Shown: positions 15,868 through 25,109 of the stretch, piece by piece
How the letters are laid out: the number at the start of each line of letters is the position of its first letter
How positions within the stretch are numbered: position 1 is the stretch's first letter
Source: Saccharopolyspora hirsuta
GTDB lineage: Bacteria; Actinomycetota; Actinomycetes; Mycobacteriales; Pseudonocardiaceae
Length of the DNA stretch: 64,000 nucleotides
Assembly (NCBI RefSeq): GCF_008630535.1
Contig: NZ_VWPH01000012.1
Span: 186,001-250,000 of the forward strand
Reading direction: 5' to 3'
Position numbers and translations under genes: made by a program
Notes under the pieces: generated by a model
What the model was told of the DNA's origin: nothing
Database searches by the model: none
What the model saw: the letters and a program-made list of their open reading frames with translations, nothing else

Positions 15868-17481
15868 TCAGTCCAGGCGGACGTCGCGGAGGAACCAGGT
15901 CAGCGCGAAGGCCACCACCACGACGCAGCCGCCGGTGAAGAACACCGTGCTCATCGCGCTGGCGAAGCCCTCCAGGACCGGGTGCGCCAGCCGGGGGTCC
16001 AGGTGGTGCAGGAACGACGTGTCGTTCAGGTCCAGCGGTCGGCCGCTGGACACCGCCTCCAGGAAGGCCCGGTTCGCCGGGTCCGCCCGCACCGCCGGGT
16101 CCTGGGCCGCCGCGGCGAAGTCCGGCGTCGACGCCGCCGCGCGCATCGCGTCCGCGATGCGGCCGCCGACCGTGCTGAACAGGATCGACAGGAAGGCCGC
16201 CGCGCCCACCGTGCCGCCGGTCTGGCGGAAGAGGTTCACCGACGCCGTCGCCACCCCCAGGTCGCGCGGGGTCGCGTCGGTCTGCACCACCAGGGTCAGG
16301 GTCTGCATCAGCATGCCGAGCCCGCCGCCCATCAGCAGCGCCGTCGCGCCCACCTGGACCAGCGAGGTGTCCACCTCGATCAGGCTGAACAGGAACAGCG
16401 CGGCGGCCATCAGGGCCGAGCCGGCGATCGGGAACACCTTCAACCGGCCGGTGCGGGCGATCAGCTTGCCCACCAGCCCGCTGGAGATCATGATCCCGGC
16501 GGTCATCGGCAGCAGCATCAGGCCCGCCTCGGTCGGGTTCAGGCCCTTGACGATCTGCAGGTACAGCGGCACCGAGCTCAGCCCGCCGAACATCCCGATG
16601 CCGACCAGGAAGTTCAGGACGTTGCCCATCCGGAACGACGGCAGCCGGAACATCCGCAGCGGCAGCAGCGCCTCCGCCCCCATCCGGCGCTCGGCGAGCA
16701 CGAACAGCACCAGGCCCAGCGCCCCGATGCCGAACATGGTCAGCGCGAGCGGCGACAGCCAGCCCCACTCCCGCCCCTGCTCGGCGACGGTCAGCAGCGG
16801 CACCAGCAGCACCACCAGCGCCGCCGCGCCCAGGAAGTCGATGCGGTGCTGGACGCGCTCGGTGGCGACCTTGAGCACCTTCGTCACCACGGCCAGCGCG
16901 ACCAGCCCGACCGGCACGTTCACCAGGAACACCCAGCGCCACCCGTCGACGCCCAGGAAGCTGTCCATCCCGGCGAACATCCCGCCGACCACCGGGCCGA
17001 TCACGCTCGCACTGCCGAAGGTCGCCATGAAGTAGCCCTGGTAGCGGCTGCGCTGCCGGGGCGGGACCATGTCCGAGATGATCGTCAGCGCCAGCGACAT
17101 GAGGCCACCGCCGCCGAGCCCCTGGACCGCGCGGAAGGCGGCCAGCTCGTAGATCGAGTTCGCCATGCCGCACAGCAGCGATCCGGCCAGGAACAGCGAG
17201 ATCGCGGTCAGGTACAGCGGTCTCCGGCCGTAGATGTCGGAGAGCTTGCCGTACAGCGGGGTCGTGATGGTCGCGGCGATCAGGTACGCGGTGGTGACCC
17301 ACGCCTGCGCGGTCTGGCCGTGCAGCTCGTCGGCGATCACCCGGATCGCGGAGCTGACGATGGTCTGGTCGAGCGCCCCCAGGAACATCCCCAGCAGGAG
17401 GCCGGTGAGCACGGTCAGGATCTGGCGGTGGCTGAGCGCGGATCCCGGCGTCCGCGTGGACGGCGCAGCCGTGTCCGACAT
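15868..17481 (-). CDS. MFS drug-exporter-type permease, DHA2 (EmrB/QacA) family
   Basis: 537 residues with about 14 hydrophobic helices. DHA2 features are visible: LDQTIVSSAIRVIADEL in helix 1, GKLSDIYGRRP in the first cytoplasmic loop, and GLGGGGLMSLALTIISDMVPP. The probable function is proton-driven export of an organic compound; the substrate cannot be told. A large extracytoplasmic loop with ANRAF and DLNDTSFLHH precedes the last helix, as in the QacA-like group. ATG at 17481 follows AGGAG with six-base spacing; the longer frame to 17568 is rejected. Stands alone, convergent with ppa. Confidence 0.9.
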   Translation of the reverse strand: MSDTAAPSTRTPGSALSHRQILTVLTGLLLGMFLGALDQTIVSSAIRVIADELHGQTAQAWVTTAYLIAATITTPLYGKLSDIYGRRPLYLTAISLFLAGSLLCGMANSIYELAAFRAVQGLGGGGLMSLALTIISDMVPPRQRSRYQGYFMATFGSASVIGPVVGGMFAGMDSFLGVDGWRWVFLVNVPVGLVALAVVTKVLKVATERVQHRIDFLGAAALVVLLVPLLTVAEQGREWGWLSPLALTMFGIGALGLVLFVLAERRMGAEALLPLRMFRLPSFRMGNVLNFLVGIGMFGGLSSVPLYLQIVKGLNPTEAGLMLLPMTAGIMISSGLVGKLIARTGRLKVFPIAGSALMAAALFLFSLIEVDTSLVQVGATALLMGGGLGMLMQTLTLVVQTDATPRDLGVATASVNLFRQTGGTVGAAAFLSILFSTVGGRIADAMRAAASTPDFAAAAQDPAVRADPANRAFLEAVSSGRPLDLNDTSFLHHLDPRLAHPVLEGFASAMSTVFFTGGCVVVVAFALTWFLRDVRLD

Positions 17482-17731
17482 CTGTTCTCCTCGTTCGAAG
17501 CCGGTGCGCGCGTCCGGCTGGGGCGCTGCGGCGCCCGGAATCCCCAGAAATTTGCTTGCAGCACTCAACTAGTGCCCGGGGACCAATATCCACCGCGGAC
17601 ATCGGCGAGGCAACTTCGTTCCCTGTGCGCTGGGCCACTTCAGCGCGGCCTCGGCCATCGGCCCGCAGGTGGGCGGTCGAGCACGCCCGCCAGCGCCCGG
17701 GCATCGGGCCGGGCAGCTGCCGGCGCGCGCG
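17482..17731. promoter_or_regulatory. Upstream region of the MFS gene
   Basis: 250 bases with no gene. GCACT (17561-17565) and AGTGC (17571-17575) form a short palindrome spaced by five bases and could be an operator for the exporter. The 5' half resembles the left half of an HrcA CIRCE element, but the right half is absent. Confidence 0.35.
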
Positions 17732-18697
17732 TCACAGGAGGATGACGGTGCGCTCGCCGGGTGCGTCCTGGTGGGCCCAGGCCGTTTCGACCTGGTCGAG
17801 CGGGAACGGATGCGGGCGCACGGCCATGCCGCCCGCGGCGATCGCGGCGACGAGCTCGGTGAACTCCCGCTGCATGACCTGCATGTCCACCGAGCCGAAG
17901 CCGCTGCCCAGGATCCGGAACGCGTTGGAGCGCAGAGCGTGTCCGGACAGGGTGATCGCGTCTCCGCCCATGCCACCGATCTGCACCCAGTCGAGCAGGC
18001 GGGTGTGCTGGGTGCGCGCTCCGAGGACGGCACGCATGGCGAGCTCGGTGGGCGCCCCCCACACGTAGTCCAGGACCACGTCGACCTCTGCGGCGACCTC
18101 GGCGAGCGCGGCCGCGGTGGCGGCCTCGTCGGGGACGAGCTGAACGACGGCGTCCGCGCCCTGGTCCACGAGTTCGTCGAGGCGGGTGCGGTTGCGCCCG
18201 GCGGCGATCACTCGCCCCGCGCCGAGGTGCTTGGCGACCTTGACGGCCATCGAGCCGGCGTTGCCGGTCGCGCCGTGCACCAGGACCGACTGCCCGGCCT
18301 GGAACGGGACGCGGGTGCGCAACGCACCCCATGAGGACAGGGCGGGGTTCATGGTGGCGGCCAGGGTTGCGGGATCAGCTCCGTCCGGGACCGGGATGAC
18401 GGCGGCCGGGTCGATGACGATGCGCTCGGCCAGGGTGCCGGCGCCCATGACCATGACGTAGCCGAGGCGGCCGTCCGCCCGGCGGACGACGGCGTCCGCA
18501 CCCGCCAGGGCGGGCAGCACCTCGGGACTCGTGTAGTGCTTGCCGGCGGCAATGCCGCGGGTGGCGGGGTGCACTCCGACGGCGAGGACGTCCACCATCT
18601 CCTGGCCGGGACCAGCCTCGGGGGCAGGGATGGAGCGGAAGTGCGGCGGCTCGTCGAAGGACTCCACAAGCGCGGCGTTGATCATGGACATGCGCAT
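17732..18697 (-). CDS. Quinone-oxidoreductase-like (MDR superfamily) dehydrogenase
   Basis: 321 residues. The N-terminal half is the GroES-like MDR domain (VDVLAVGVHPATRG). The nucleotide-binding motif is VLVHGATGNAGSMAVKVAKHLGA, an AxGxxGxxG-type Rossmann site, so it likely uses NADPH. The cysteine clusters of zinc alcohol dehydrogenases are absent, placing it with the zinc-free quinone oxidoreductases; the substrate is unknown. ATG at 18697 is chosen with an AGGTAGGGA leader; 18691 and 18685 are alternative in-frame ATGs. It diverges from a TetR gene across 134 bases, so TetR control is likely. Confidence 0.85.
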   Translation of the reverse strand: MRMSMINAALVESFDEPPHFRSIPAPEAGPGQEMVDVLAVGVHPATRGIAAGKHYTSPEVLPALAGADAVVRRADGRLGYVMVMGAGTLAERIVIDPAAVIPVPDGADPATLAATMNPALSSWGALRTRVPFQAGQSVLVHGATGNAGSMAVKVAKHLGAGRVIAAGRNRTRLDELVDQGADAVVQLVPDEAATAAALAEVAAEVDVVLDYVWGAPTELAMRAVLGARTQHTRLLDWVQIGGMGGDAITLSGHALRSNAFRILGSGFGSVDMQVMQREFTELVAAIAAGGMAVRPHPFPLDQVETAWAHQDAPGERTVILL

Positions 18698-18831
18698 TTC
18701 CCTACCTGGTCGCACACCTTTTAGAAACGGTCTAGTATCTTATGATGGCGAGGGTAAGGCCGCAGGTTAAGATACGCAAGCGGATCTAACCGCACGGCTG
18801 AATGCTGCGGAGATGGACCCTGGGGGCAGTG
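18698..18831. promoter_or_regulatory. Shared operator/promoter between oxidoreductase and tetR
   Basis: An A/T-rich island in GC-rich DNA. GTATCTTA (18735-18742) is matched by TAAGATAC (18768-18775), a perfect 8-bp inverted repeat 25 bases apart. Each arm contains TAAGAT, a good -10 hexamer for one of the two divergent genes. Next to it, TAGAAACGGTCTA (18722-18734) is a near-palindrome of TetR-operator size. Confidence 0.55.
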
Positions 18832-19452
18832 GTGAGCGAGCGGCGCGCGGAGGGCACTCCCACCCGGCGCAGGGGTGCCGCCCTGGAGAACGCGATCACC
18901 GATGCCGCCTGGGAGGTGCTCGTCGAGCAGGGCTACAACGGCTTCACCTACGAGGCCATCGCAGTGCGCGCCGGAACCAGCAAACCGGTGCTCTACCGGC
19001 GCTGGCCGCAGCGCGAGGACCTCCTCATCGCCACACTCGCCCGGCACTGGCGCCCACTCGACATCCCTGACACCGGCAACCTGCGCCAGGACGCCCTCAC
19101 CCTCCTGCGCACGGTGAACGCCGAGCGGGCCCGCACGATGATCCTCATGCGCATCCAGCTGGCGGACTACTTCCGCGAGACCGGCACCAACTTCAGCGAC
19201 CTGCGCAGCCGCCTCCACCCCGCGGACCAGACGTCCCCCTTCGCGACGCTCGTCGACCGCGCCATCGAGCGCGGCGAGCTCGCGGACGTGCCGCGGCCCG
19301 AACGCGTGGTGAACCTGCCCTTCGACCTGGTGCGCCACGACATGCTGATGACCATGGGCGCAGTGCCGGACAAGGCGATCGTCGAGATCGTGGACACCGT
19401 CTGGCTACCCCTGCTCGGCCTACCACCCCACGGCGGGCGAGCAGGACGCTGA
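18832..19452 (+). CDS. TetR-family transcriptional regulator
   Basis: 206 residues. The N-terminal helix-turn-helix is clear: NAITDAAWEVLVEQGYNGFTYEAIAVRAGTSKPVLYRRW, followed by QREDLLIATL. The C-terminal ligand domain is of the TetR_C type found in many one-ligand repressors; its ligand is unknown. GTG at 18832 has GGGGG at ribosome-site distance; ATG at 18802 would add ten residues without a better site. It probably represses the divergent oxidoreductase gene and itself through the inverted repeat between them. Confidence 0.88.
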   Translation: MSERRAEGTPTRRRGAALENAITDAAWEVLVEQGYNGFTYEAIAVRAGTSKPVLYRRWPQREDLLIATLARHWRPLDIPDTGNLRQDALTLLRTVNAERARTMILMRIQLADYFRETGTNFSDLRSRLHPADQTSPFATLVDRAIERGELADVPRPERVVNLPFDLVRHDMLMTMGAVPDKAIVEIVDTVWLPLLGLPPHGGRAGR

Positions 19453-19649
19453 GCCGACGTACCGACACAACTCCCGAGCCCCCGGGACACCACCCCGGGC
19501 GCCGAAAGGCGAGGTCTTGGCCAGCAGCGCACCCTCAATCCCCAGCGGGACGAGACCGAGGGGAAACCTCACCGCACCACGACCGAGCAGGTCCGGCGCC
19601 GTCACCTCAGCTCCGGAGCCGGTGAGCGCACACGCGCAGCGCGGTCCCG

Positions 19650-19910
19650 TCAACAACGCTTGTGGTCAATACACCTCGGCACCCGCCCCAGCGTCGTGCC
19701 GTCGGCGCGCCGCAGCACCACGACCGGCACGGTCGAAGCGTGCTTGCCGCTGCCCGGCGTGAACCGCTCGCGCGGCGGGCGCTGCTGGTAGAACCAGGCC
19801 AGCTCGGTCCGCGCGCGGGCCACCGCCCGACGTCGGCGCAAGTACCTGCGCACCCCGGGAACGGCGAGCGCCAACCCCGCCGCGACCACCACCGCCATCG
19901 ACCACAACAT
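19650..19910 (-). CDS. Small single-span membrane protein
   Basis: 86 residues, no family recognised. One hydrophobic N-terminal helix (MLWSMAVVVAAGLALAV) is followed by a very basic stretch (RRYLRRRRAVARAR), which predicts an N-out or signal-anchor topology with the basic domain in the cytoplasm, then a polar tail containing VPVVVLRRADGTTLG. ATG at 19910 has AGGAGG just upstream, a strong reason to call it real; the longer frame to 20174 would run through the hairpin at 20096-20130. Confidence 0.6.
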   Translation of the reverse strand: MLWSMAVVVAAGLALAVPGVRRYLRRRRAVARARTELAWFYQQRPPRERFTPGSGKHASTVPVVVLRRADGTTLGRVPRCIDHKRC

Positions 19911-20095
19911 CGCGCCTCCTCCCGTCGCGGAGGGAATGCGCGAGCGCCGGTTCCATGATGCCGGACGAGGCGGTTCCACCCGTTCAGCCCAGTCCTGGTT
20001 CACGCGTTCAGCCCAGTCGGACACCGGGAGTTCGGGGATTTCCGGCAAATCGCCGTTCTGGTCCACAGTGGAGTTCGAGCCGGGGGGCAAGCATG

Positions 20096-20130
20096 CCGAT
20101 GGCCCTCGCGGGTTCCGCGAGGGCCATCGG
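20096..20130. terminator. Strong hairpin terminator downstream of the exported repeat protein
   Basis: Perfect 16-bp arms, CCGATGGCCCTCGCGG (20096-20111) and its complement (20115-20130), with a three-base GTT loop. It lies between the end of the gene at 20245 and the start of the gene at 19910, both on the minus strand, so it should stop the upstream transcript. Confidence 0.8.
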
Positions 20131-20244
20131 GTGTCCTTGTTCGGGGGCGCTACCGGTGCGACCGCCGCGCTCATCTGTTGGGACTGCGCGGGTTTCGGGG
20201 TTTCCCTCGGTCTTCCTGCTTTCCGGTGCGGGTGGGGCGTCCGG

Positions 20245-21000
20245 TCAGCCGCCCAGCTGGGTGTTGCCGCCGAGGAGGCCGTGGGAGGCCAGGTCGTTGA
20301 CCTTGTCGCCGACGCCGGGCGGGAGGACCTGGGCGGCCGGGGTCGCCTTGCCGACCGGGAGGGTCTGCGGCAGGCCGCCGGTCAGGTCGCCGACCACGCC
20401 GGTCGCACCGTCGGCGGCGCCCAGCAGGTCGCCGGTGCGGCCCAGCGGGGTGCTGTCCACGACGCCGTTGACGGTCTCGCCGACCAGGTCGACGTCCTGC
20501 GCGGGCAGCGGCGCGGGCTTGGTCTGCGGGACGCTGGGCTGCATCTGGTTCAGCGACGAGTCCACACCGGGGGGCAGCAGGTCGTTGGTGCCGCTCTTGC
20601 CCGCGGGCAGGGTCTGCCCGACCGGGAGGACCTGGCCGACCTGGTCGACCGGGAGGCCGCCGAGCGCGCTCGGGTCGAGGGACTTGCCGCCCGCAGCACC
20701 GGTCACCGCACCGAGCAGGTCGCCGGTCGGCAGCCCGCCCGTGAGGCCACCCGCGAGGTCGCCGACCGGGTCGGCGCTGCGGCCGGTGAGCTGCTCCTCC
20801 AGCGGGACCACGTCACCGACGGTCTTCTGCGCGGAGTGCAGGGTGGCCGCGGTGTGGTACGCGGTCTGCGCCAGGCCGTTGTCCGTGGGCAGTTCGGCGG
20901 GCAGCTGCGGGGTTTCGGCGGCGTTCGCGGTGGTGGCCAGGCCGACGGCACCGGCGCCGCTGACCAGCACAGCGGCCGCGGCCGTAAGGGTGCGCTTCAT
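20245..21000 (-). CDS. Exported Gly/Leu/Pro-rich repeat protein of unknown function
   Basis: 251 residues. A signal peptide is plain (MKRTLTAAAAVLVSG... ending TANAAE). The mature part is built from degenerate repeats: GDLxGGLxGGLPTGDLL, LPVGQTLPAG, LPVGKATPAAQ and LPPGV occur in turn, with no cysteines and no enzymatic motif. Such exported, low-complexity proteins are common in Pseudonocardiaceae, but I do not recognise a named family; a surface or wall role is a guess. ATG at 21000 follows GAGGAG. It is monocistronic, with its own terminator at 20096-20130. Confidence 0.75.
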   Translation of the reverse strand: MKRTLTAAAAVLVSGAGAVGLATTANAAETPQLPAELPTDNGLAQTAYHTAATLHSAQKTVGDVVPLEEQLTGRSADPVGDLAGGLTGGLPTGDLLGAVTGAAGGKSLDPSALGGLPVDQVGQVLPVGQTLPAGKSGTNDLLPPGVDSSLNQMQPSVPQTKPAPLPAQDVDLVGETVNGVVDSTPLGRTGDLLGAADGATGVVGDLTGGLPQTLPVGKATPAAQVLPPGVGDKVNDLASHGLLGGNTQLGG

Positions 21001-21163
21001 CGCAATGCTCCTCTCTGCACAGGCCGACTTCCTGTGCCGCGGCGGAGATTACGGAAGGATCACCCTCCACTATTCAGCGATCACATAAGTGGGAAATGCA
21101 CACGCTCGGTCACTGAATTCCCGGTCCTGCGCCCCACTTTCGAGCGATGCCGTGGGGCCGCGA

Positions 21164-21979
21164 CTACTGACCGGGCGCGTCGATCGATGCCGACGGCAAC
21201 CGCCGCGCCTGCTCGGCCCGCAGCGCGTCCACCGCATCGGCGAACTCCGCGTACGCCTCGCGCTCGCCGTCGAACCGGCGGTACCGGCCGACCCGCAGCT
21301 CCACGGACTCGTACTCCCGCTCCAGCGCGTCCGCGGTCTGCTGCAGCGCCTGCGCGCGGTCCCGGTACTTCGCGTACCCGGCGAAGGCCGCGCACACCGC
21401 GACCAGCAGGCTCAGCGCCGCGGCCACCCAGCGAACGTCCACAACGGACATCGCGGTCGCGGTGACGACTGCGGCCACTATCGAGCCGCCCACCACCACC
21501 GTCTGCAGGGCGTTGTCCTTCCACCGGTCGCGCCGGGCCTCGCCGCGGTAGCGCTCGACCAGCTCCGGGAGCTGCGCCCGGTAGCGCTTGTGCGCCGCCA
21601 GCAGGTCCCCGGTCCCCAGTTCTTCCAGCAGGTGCTCGCGGTAGCCGTGCTCCAGCGCACGCAGTTCTGACTCCACCGCGCGAACCTTAAAGTGCTGCCG
21701 GTAGACGAAGTTCGCCGCCACCGCGATCGAGGCGATCGCCAGCACGAACACCACCGCAGCAGGTACCGCGATCCCCCATAACGCCAGCGCGACCGCTCCG
21801 AGGACGACCAGCAGCAGGTTGCCCGGCACCGCCCAGAGCAGCAGCAGCCGCTGGACCATCCGGGCTCGGTAGAGCTGCTCGGAGCGCTCGGCGATCCGGC
21901 GTTCCCAGTCCGCCGGGCGGTGGTCCCCGGGGAGCACTCCGCCACCGACGATCCCAGCCGTGTCCACTCGCTCCATCAC
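21164..21979 (-). CDS. SLATT/DUF4231-type four-helix membrane protein
   Basis: 271 residues with two pairs of TM helices (about 47-65 and 70-87; 168-184 and 190-207) separated by an amphipathic charged domain. The C-terminal region, TADALEREYESVELRVGRY with a following AYAEFADAVDALRAEQ, matches the helix after the second TM pair in DUF4231/SLATT proteins. SLATT domains are proposed pore-forming effectors in bacterial conflict systems, usually paired with a nucleotide-sensing gene; no such partner is adjacent here, so the role is uncertain. ATG at 21979 (or 21976) follows GGAAGG. Confidence 0.65.
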   Translation of the reverse strand: MMERVDTAGIVGGGVLPGDHRPADWERRIAERSEQLYRARMVQRLLLLWAVPGNLLLVVLGAVALALWGIAVPAAVVFVLAIASIAVAANFVYRQHFKVRAVESELRALEHGYREHLLEELGTGDLLAAHKRYRAQLPELVERYRGEARRDRWKDNALQTVVVGGSIVAAVVTATAMSVVDVRWVAAALSLLVAVCAAFAGYAKYRDRAQALQQTADALEREYESVELRVGRYRRFDGEREAYAEFADAVDALRAEQARRLPSASIDAPGQ

Positions 21980-22213
21980 TATCCTTCCAGCGCGTTAGTG
22001 CGATCGAAGTAGCTTCCGGAGCACCACGACAATCGGCCAGGAGGGTGATGGTCTGCTCGGCCTTCCGGACCACTTCCGGCTGCGCCGGGTGATCGCCGCT
22101 GGGTTCGGCGGTCGATCGCCGCGCGATACTCCGCAGTGATAACAGCGGGTGGCGGCGCGACCGGCTCCGGACCTGCCACTGTGACAGCGCGCGCGGCGGG
22201 GTGGTCACCCGGG

Positions 22214-22771
22214 TCAGCCGACCAGTTCGGCGGACCGCTCCGCGTAGAACTGCACCGGGTCGACCGGTTCCCCGGCGACGTCGATCTGGAAGTGCAGGTG
22301 GGGTCCGGTGGATTGGCCGCGGTCGCCCATCGTCGCGATGACCTCCCCCGCCCGCACCGATTGCCCGACCGACACGAATCCGGCGTCGATGTGGCCGTAG
22401 GTGGAAATGACGTCGTCCGGGTGCGCGATCCTGATCCACAGGCCGTATCCGCTCGCCGGGCCGAAATCGATGACGACCCCCGCCGAAGCGGCCCGGATCG
22501 GGGTGCCCACGTCGTTGGCCACGTCGACGCCGCGGTGCACCTCCCCCCACCGCTCGCCGAAGCCGCTGCTGATCTCGCCGTCGGTCGGCGCAACCCACTC
22601 CTCGTCCGGTGCCGGGGCCGGTGCAGGCCGCGGAGCAGCGAACTCGGCGGCGAAGTGGGCCGCGGCGCCGGGTGGCGCGACGGCGGCGGACAGGTCGGCG
22701 GCCGCGCACGCGATGCTGGCCGCGAACAGGACGGCGAGACCGCCGAGCGCGGTCCTCTCTCGAATTGCCAT
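22214..22771 (-). CDS. Exported M23 (LytM-type) peptidoglycan endopeptidase
   Basis: 185 residues. A hydrophobic signal segment (ALGGLAVLFAASIACAAA) leads to a short Pro/Ala linker and a LytM domain. The zinc ligands are visible: H in HRGVDVAND, with the paired D, and the HxH motif GPHLHF; ISSGFGERWG and YGHIDAGFVSVGQSV are the conserved scaffold. It probably cleaves stem-peptide cross-links outside the membrane. ATG at 22771 has GGAGGAG upstream. The longer frame to 23008 lacks a signal peptide at its start and is rejected. Confidence 0.88.
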   Translation of the reverse strand: MAIRERTALGGLAVLFAASIACAAADLSAAVAPPGAAAHFAAEFAAPRPAPAPAPDEEWVAPTDGEISSGFGERWGEVHRGVDVANDVGTPIRAASAGVVIDFGPASGYGLWIRIAHPDDVISTYGHIDAGFVSVGQSVRAGEVIATMGDRGQSTGPHLHFQIDVAGEPVDPVQFYAERSAELVG

Positions 22772-23297
22772 CGGATTCCACTCCTCCCGCCATCCGCCGC
22801 ACCGGGCGGTGGCCGGGCTGAATTGGCGCAGGCGCGCCGAATTCCGTTCGATTCGGCGCGGGGCGGCCCGGGGAGATTCCAGCCGAGGCGCTCCGGGAAT
22901 GCATTCCGGAATGGCCCGATGGCATGAGCGGCGGCGATTTCCGCGCGCCTCGACCGGACGACTCCGGAAGTCCGCCACAAGAAACCGCGGCGAACACCGA
23001 GAGTCCACAGTGGTCGCGATTATCGGTGAACCGGACCGGCGCGGAATCCGAAGACCGTTCCGCTCCTCACGGACGGTGCCGACCCGCCGGACGGCCCCGG
23101 ATTCACCCCTCCGCTCCGACGGATCTCACCCGATCGAGTTAGAACAGGCCCGCAGCCCCGGCACGCCCCCTCAACCCGACAGTTTTCACTCGACCGGGCG
23201 ATATCCGGAGGCTCCCGCTACCGCGAGCGATCACGGCGGGTACCGCGCGGGTGATCGCGAACCTAGGGTGGCGGCAGCCGAGCGGATGGAGGTTGCG
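22772..23297. other. Non-coding interval upstream of the M23 and trans-sulfuration genes
   Basis: 526 bases between divergent genes with no credible ORF. It holds a perfect 9-bp inverted repeat, GCGCCGAAT (22834-22842) and ATTCGGCGC (22851-22859), plus several GAATTC/ATTCCG-rich segments of lower GC than the surroundings. Promoters for both genes are expected here, but none is clear enough to name. Confidence 0.45.
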
Positions 23298-24446
23298 GTG
23301 GGCGAGTCGCGGATCGAGACGGTGGCGGTGCACGGCGGCGAGCGGCGCCCGGGGCCGGACGGCGCCGTGGTGTTCCCGATCTACCAGAGCACGGTCTACT
23401 CGGTACCGCCCGGCACCGCCTACCACGACCTCAGCTACATCCGGCTGAACTCCACCCCGTCCCAGGCCTACCTGCACGACAAGCTGGCCGCGCTGGAGGG
23501 CACCGAAGCCGCGCTGGCCACCGCGTCGGGCATGGCGGCCATCACGACGGCGCTGCACAGCGTGCTGCGCACCGGTGACCACCTGCTGGTCGGCAACTGC
23601 CTCTACGGCGGCACGCACGACTTCCTGACCGAGCACGCGGCCGATTTCGGTTGGGACGTCACGTTCATCGACCCGCAGCGCCCGGAGACCTGGGCGGCCC
23701 GGCCCAACACCCGGGCGATCCTGGTGGAGAGCATCGCGAATCCGCTGATGCGGGTCGGGAAGCTGCGCGAGGTGGCCGAGTTCGCGCGGCGCAACGGGCT
23801 GGTCAGCCTGATCGACAACACCTTCGCCACGCCGGTGAACTTCCGCCCGGCCGAGATCGGCTTCGACCTGGTCCTGCACAGCGCGACGAAGTACCTCAAC
23901 GGCCACTCCGACATCGTCGCGGGCGCGATCACCGGCCGCGCCGAGCACGTGGAGCGCGCCCGGACCACCGCGAACCACTTCGGCGGCAGCCTGGACCCGC
24001 ACGCCGGATTCCTGCTGGCGCGCGGGCTGAAGACGCTGGCGCTGCGCGTCGGGGCGCAGAACGCGAGCGCCTCGGCACTGGCCGAATTCCTCGCCGCACG
24101 ACCGGAAATCCGCGAGGTGAACTACCCCGGCCTGGCCTCGCACCCGGACCACGCGCACGCCGCCGAGCTGTTCAGCGGCTTCGGCGGCATGCTCAGCGTG
24201 CGGCTCGCAGGCGGCGAGGCGGCGGCCCGAGCGCTGATCGACGCACTGGAAATCCCTTACGACGCACCGAGTCTCGGCGGCGTGGAGTCGCTCATCACGC
24301 GCCCGGCCGCGACCTCGCACGCGGGCATGAGCCGCGAAGCACGCGAGGCCCTCGGCATCACCGACGACCTGGTGCGCATCAGCGTCGGCATCGAGCACAC
24401 CGAGGACCTGATCGCGGACTTCACCCGGGCGCTGTCCCGAATCTGA
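23298..24446 (+). CDS. PLP-dependent trans-sulfuration enzyme (cystathionine gamma-lyase / methionine gamma-lyase family)
   Basis: 382 residues. Cys/Met metabolism PLP family: PIYQSTVYSVP, TASGMAAITTALHS (cofactor phosphate loop), LIDNTFATPVNFRP, and the PLP lysine in LHSATKYLNGHSDIVAG. The C-terminal part has GGMLSVRLAGG and SLGGVESLITRPA. It acts on cystathionine, homocysteine or related sulfur amino acids; the exact reaction cannot be told from sequence. GTG at 23298 has GGAGG five bases upstream, whereas ATG at 23286 has no ribosome site. Monocistronic, convergent with yceI. Confidence 0.88.
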   Translation: MGESRIETVAVHGGERRPGPDGAVVFPIYQSTVYSVPPGTAYHDLSYIRLNSTPSQAYLHDKLAALEGTEAALATASGMAAITTALHSVLRTGDHLLVGNCLYGGTHDFLTEHAADFGWDVTFIDPQRPETWAARPNTRAILVESIANPLMRVGKLREVAEFARRNGLVSLIDNTFATPVNFRPAEIGFDLVLHSATKYLNGHSDIVAGAITGRAEHVERARTTANHFGGSLDPHAGFLLARGLKTLALRVGAQNASASALAEFLAARPEIREVNYPGLASHPDHAHAAELFSGFGGMLSVRLAGGEAAARALIDALEIPYDAPSLGGVESLITRPAATSHAGMSREAREALGITDDLVRISVGIEHTEDLIADFTRALSRI

Positions 24447-24468
24447 CCGCCGGTTCCGCGCGAAACCG

Positions 24469-25008
24469 TCACGGCTCGACGAACTGCACGTCCAGCTGGA
24501 TCTTGACCACGTCGCCGAGCAGGGCCTCAGCGGGGCCGAACCCGATGCCGAAGTCGCTGCGCCGGATCTGCCCGGTGGCCTCGAACCCGGCGTGCCGACT
24601 GCCGTCGAAGACGTCCTGGACCCCGCCGAACTCCACGGCGAAGCTGATCGGCCGGGTCACCTCGCCGATGGTGAGCTCGCCGTCCAGGCTCCAGTCCTCG
24701 CCCCCGCCGCTGATCTCGGTGGAGCGGAAGGACAGGGTCGGGCGCTTCTCGACGTCGAGCAGGTCGGGGGCGAGCACGTGCGCGTCGCGGTCGGCGTTGC
24801 CGGTGTCGATGGAGGCGAGCTCGACCTTCGCGGTGATCGCGCTGTCCGCCAGCGTCTCGCCGACCACGAGCTCGGCGTCGAACGCGGTGAACCGGCCGCG
24901 CACCTTCGACACCCCGAGGTGCCGGATGGCGAACCCGACCGAGGAGTGCAGCGGGTCGAGCGCCCAGCGGCCTGCGATGAGCGGGAGTGCATTGGTCTGA
25001 CTGGTCAT
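24469..25008 (-). CDS. YceI-family lipocalin-like protein
   Basis: 179 residues of the YceI family, a beta-barrel that binds isoprenoid-type lipids in characterised members. Visible features are W-x-L-D-P-L-H-S-S-V-GFAIRHLG near the start, VRGRFTAFDAELVVGE, DAHVLAPDLLDVEKRPTLSF, and LTIGEVTRPISF. There is no signal peptide, so it is predicted cytoplasmic, like other actinobacterial forms. It diverges from an XRE/MmyB regulator across 101 bases, and such pairs are often regulator and target. Confidence 0.9.
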   Translation of the reverse strand: MTSQTNALPLIAGRWALDPLHSSVGFAIRHLGVSKVRGRFTAFDAELVVGETLADSAITAKVELASIDTGNADRDAHVLAPDLLDVEKRPTLSFRSTEISGGGEDWSLDGELTIGEVTRPISFAVEFGGVQDVFDGSRHAGFEATGQIRRSDFGIGFGPAEALLGDVVKIQLDVQFVEP

Positions 25009-25109
25009 GCCGACAACCCTGCTGGCCGCGTCCGCCGGTGGGGAGGCCGCGCGGAGACTGGCCCTCCCAGGGCCACCCTGAGCGCGGCGGCCGGGATTAG
25101 ATTCGGGGC

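Noticed and set aside
17550..17575. CIRCE-like element (HrcA operator) upstream of the MFS gene
   Set aside because: Only the left half is similar; the GAGTGCTAA right half at nine-base spacing is absent.
19420..19656. Small minus-strand frame after the TetR gene
   Set aside because: No ribosome site, no hydrophobic or family features, and biased codon use; called non-coding.
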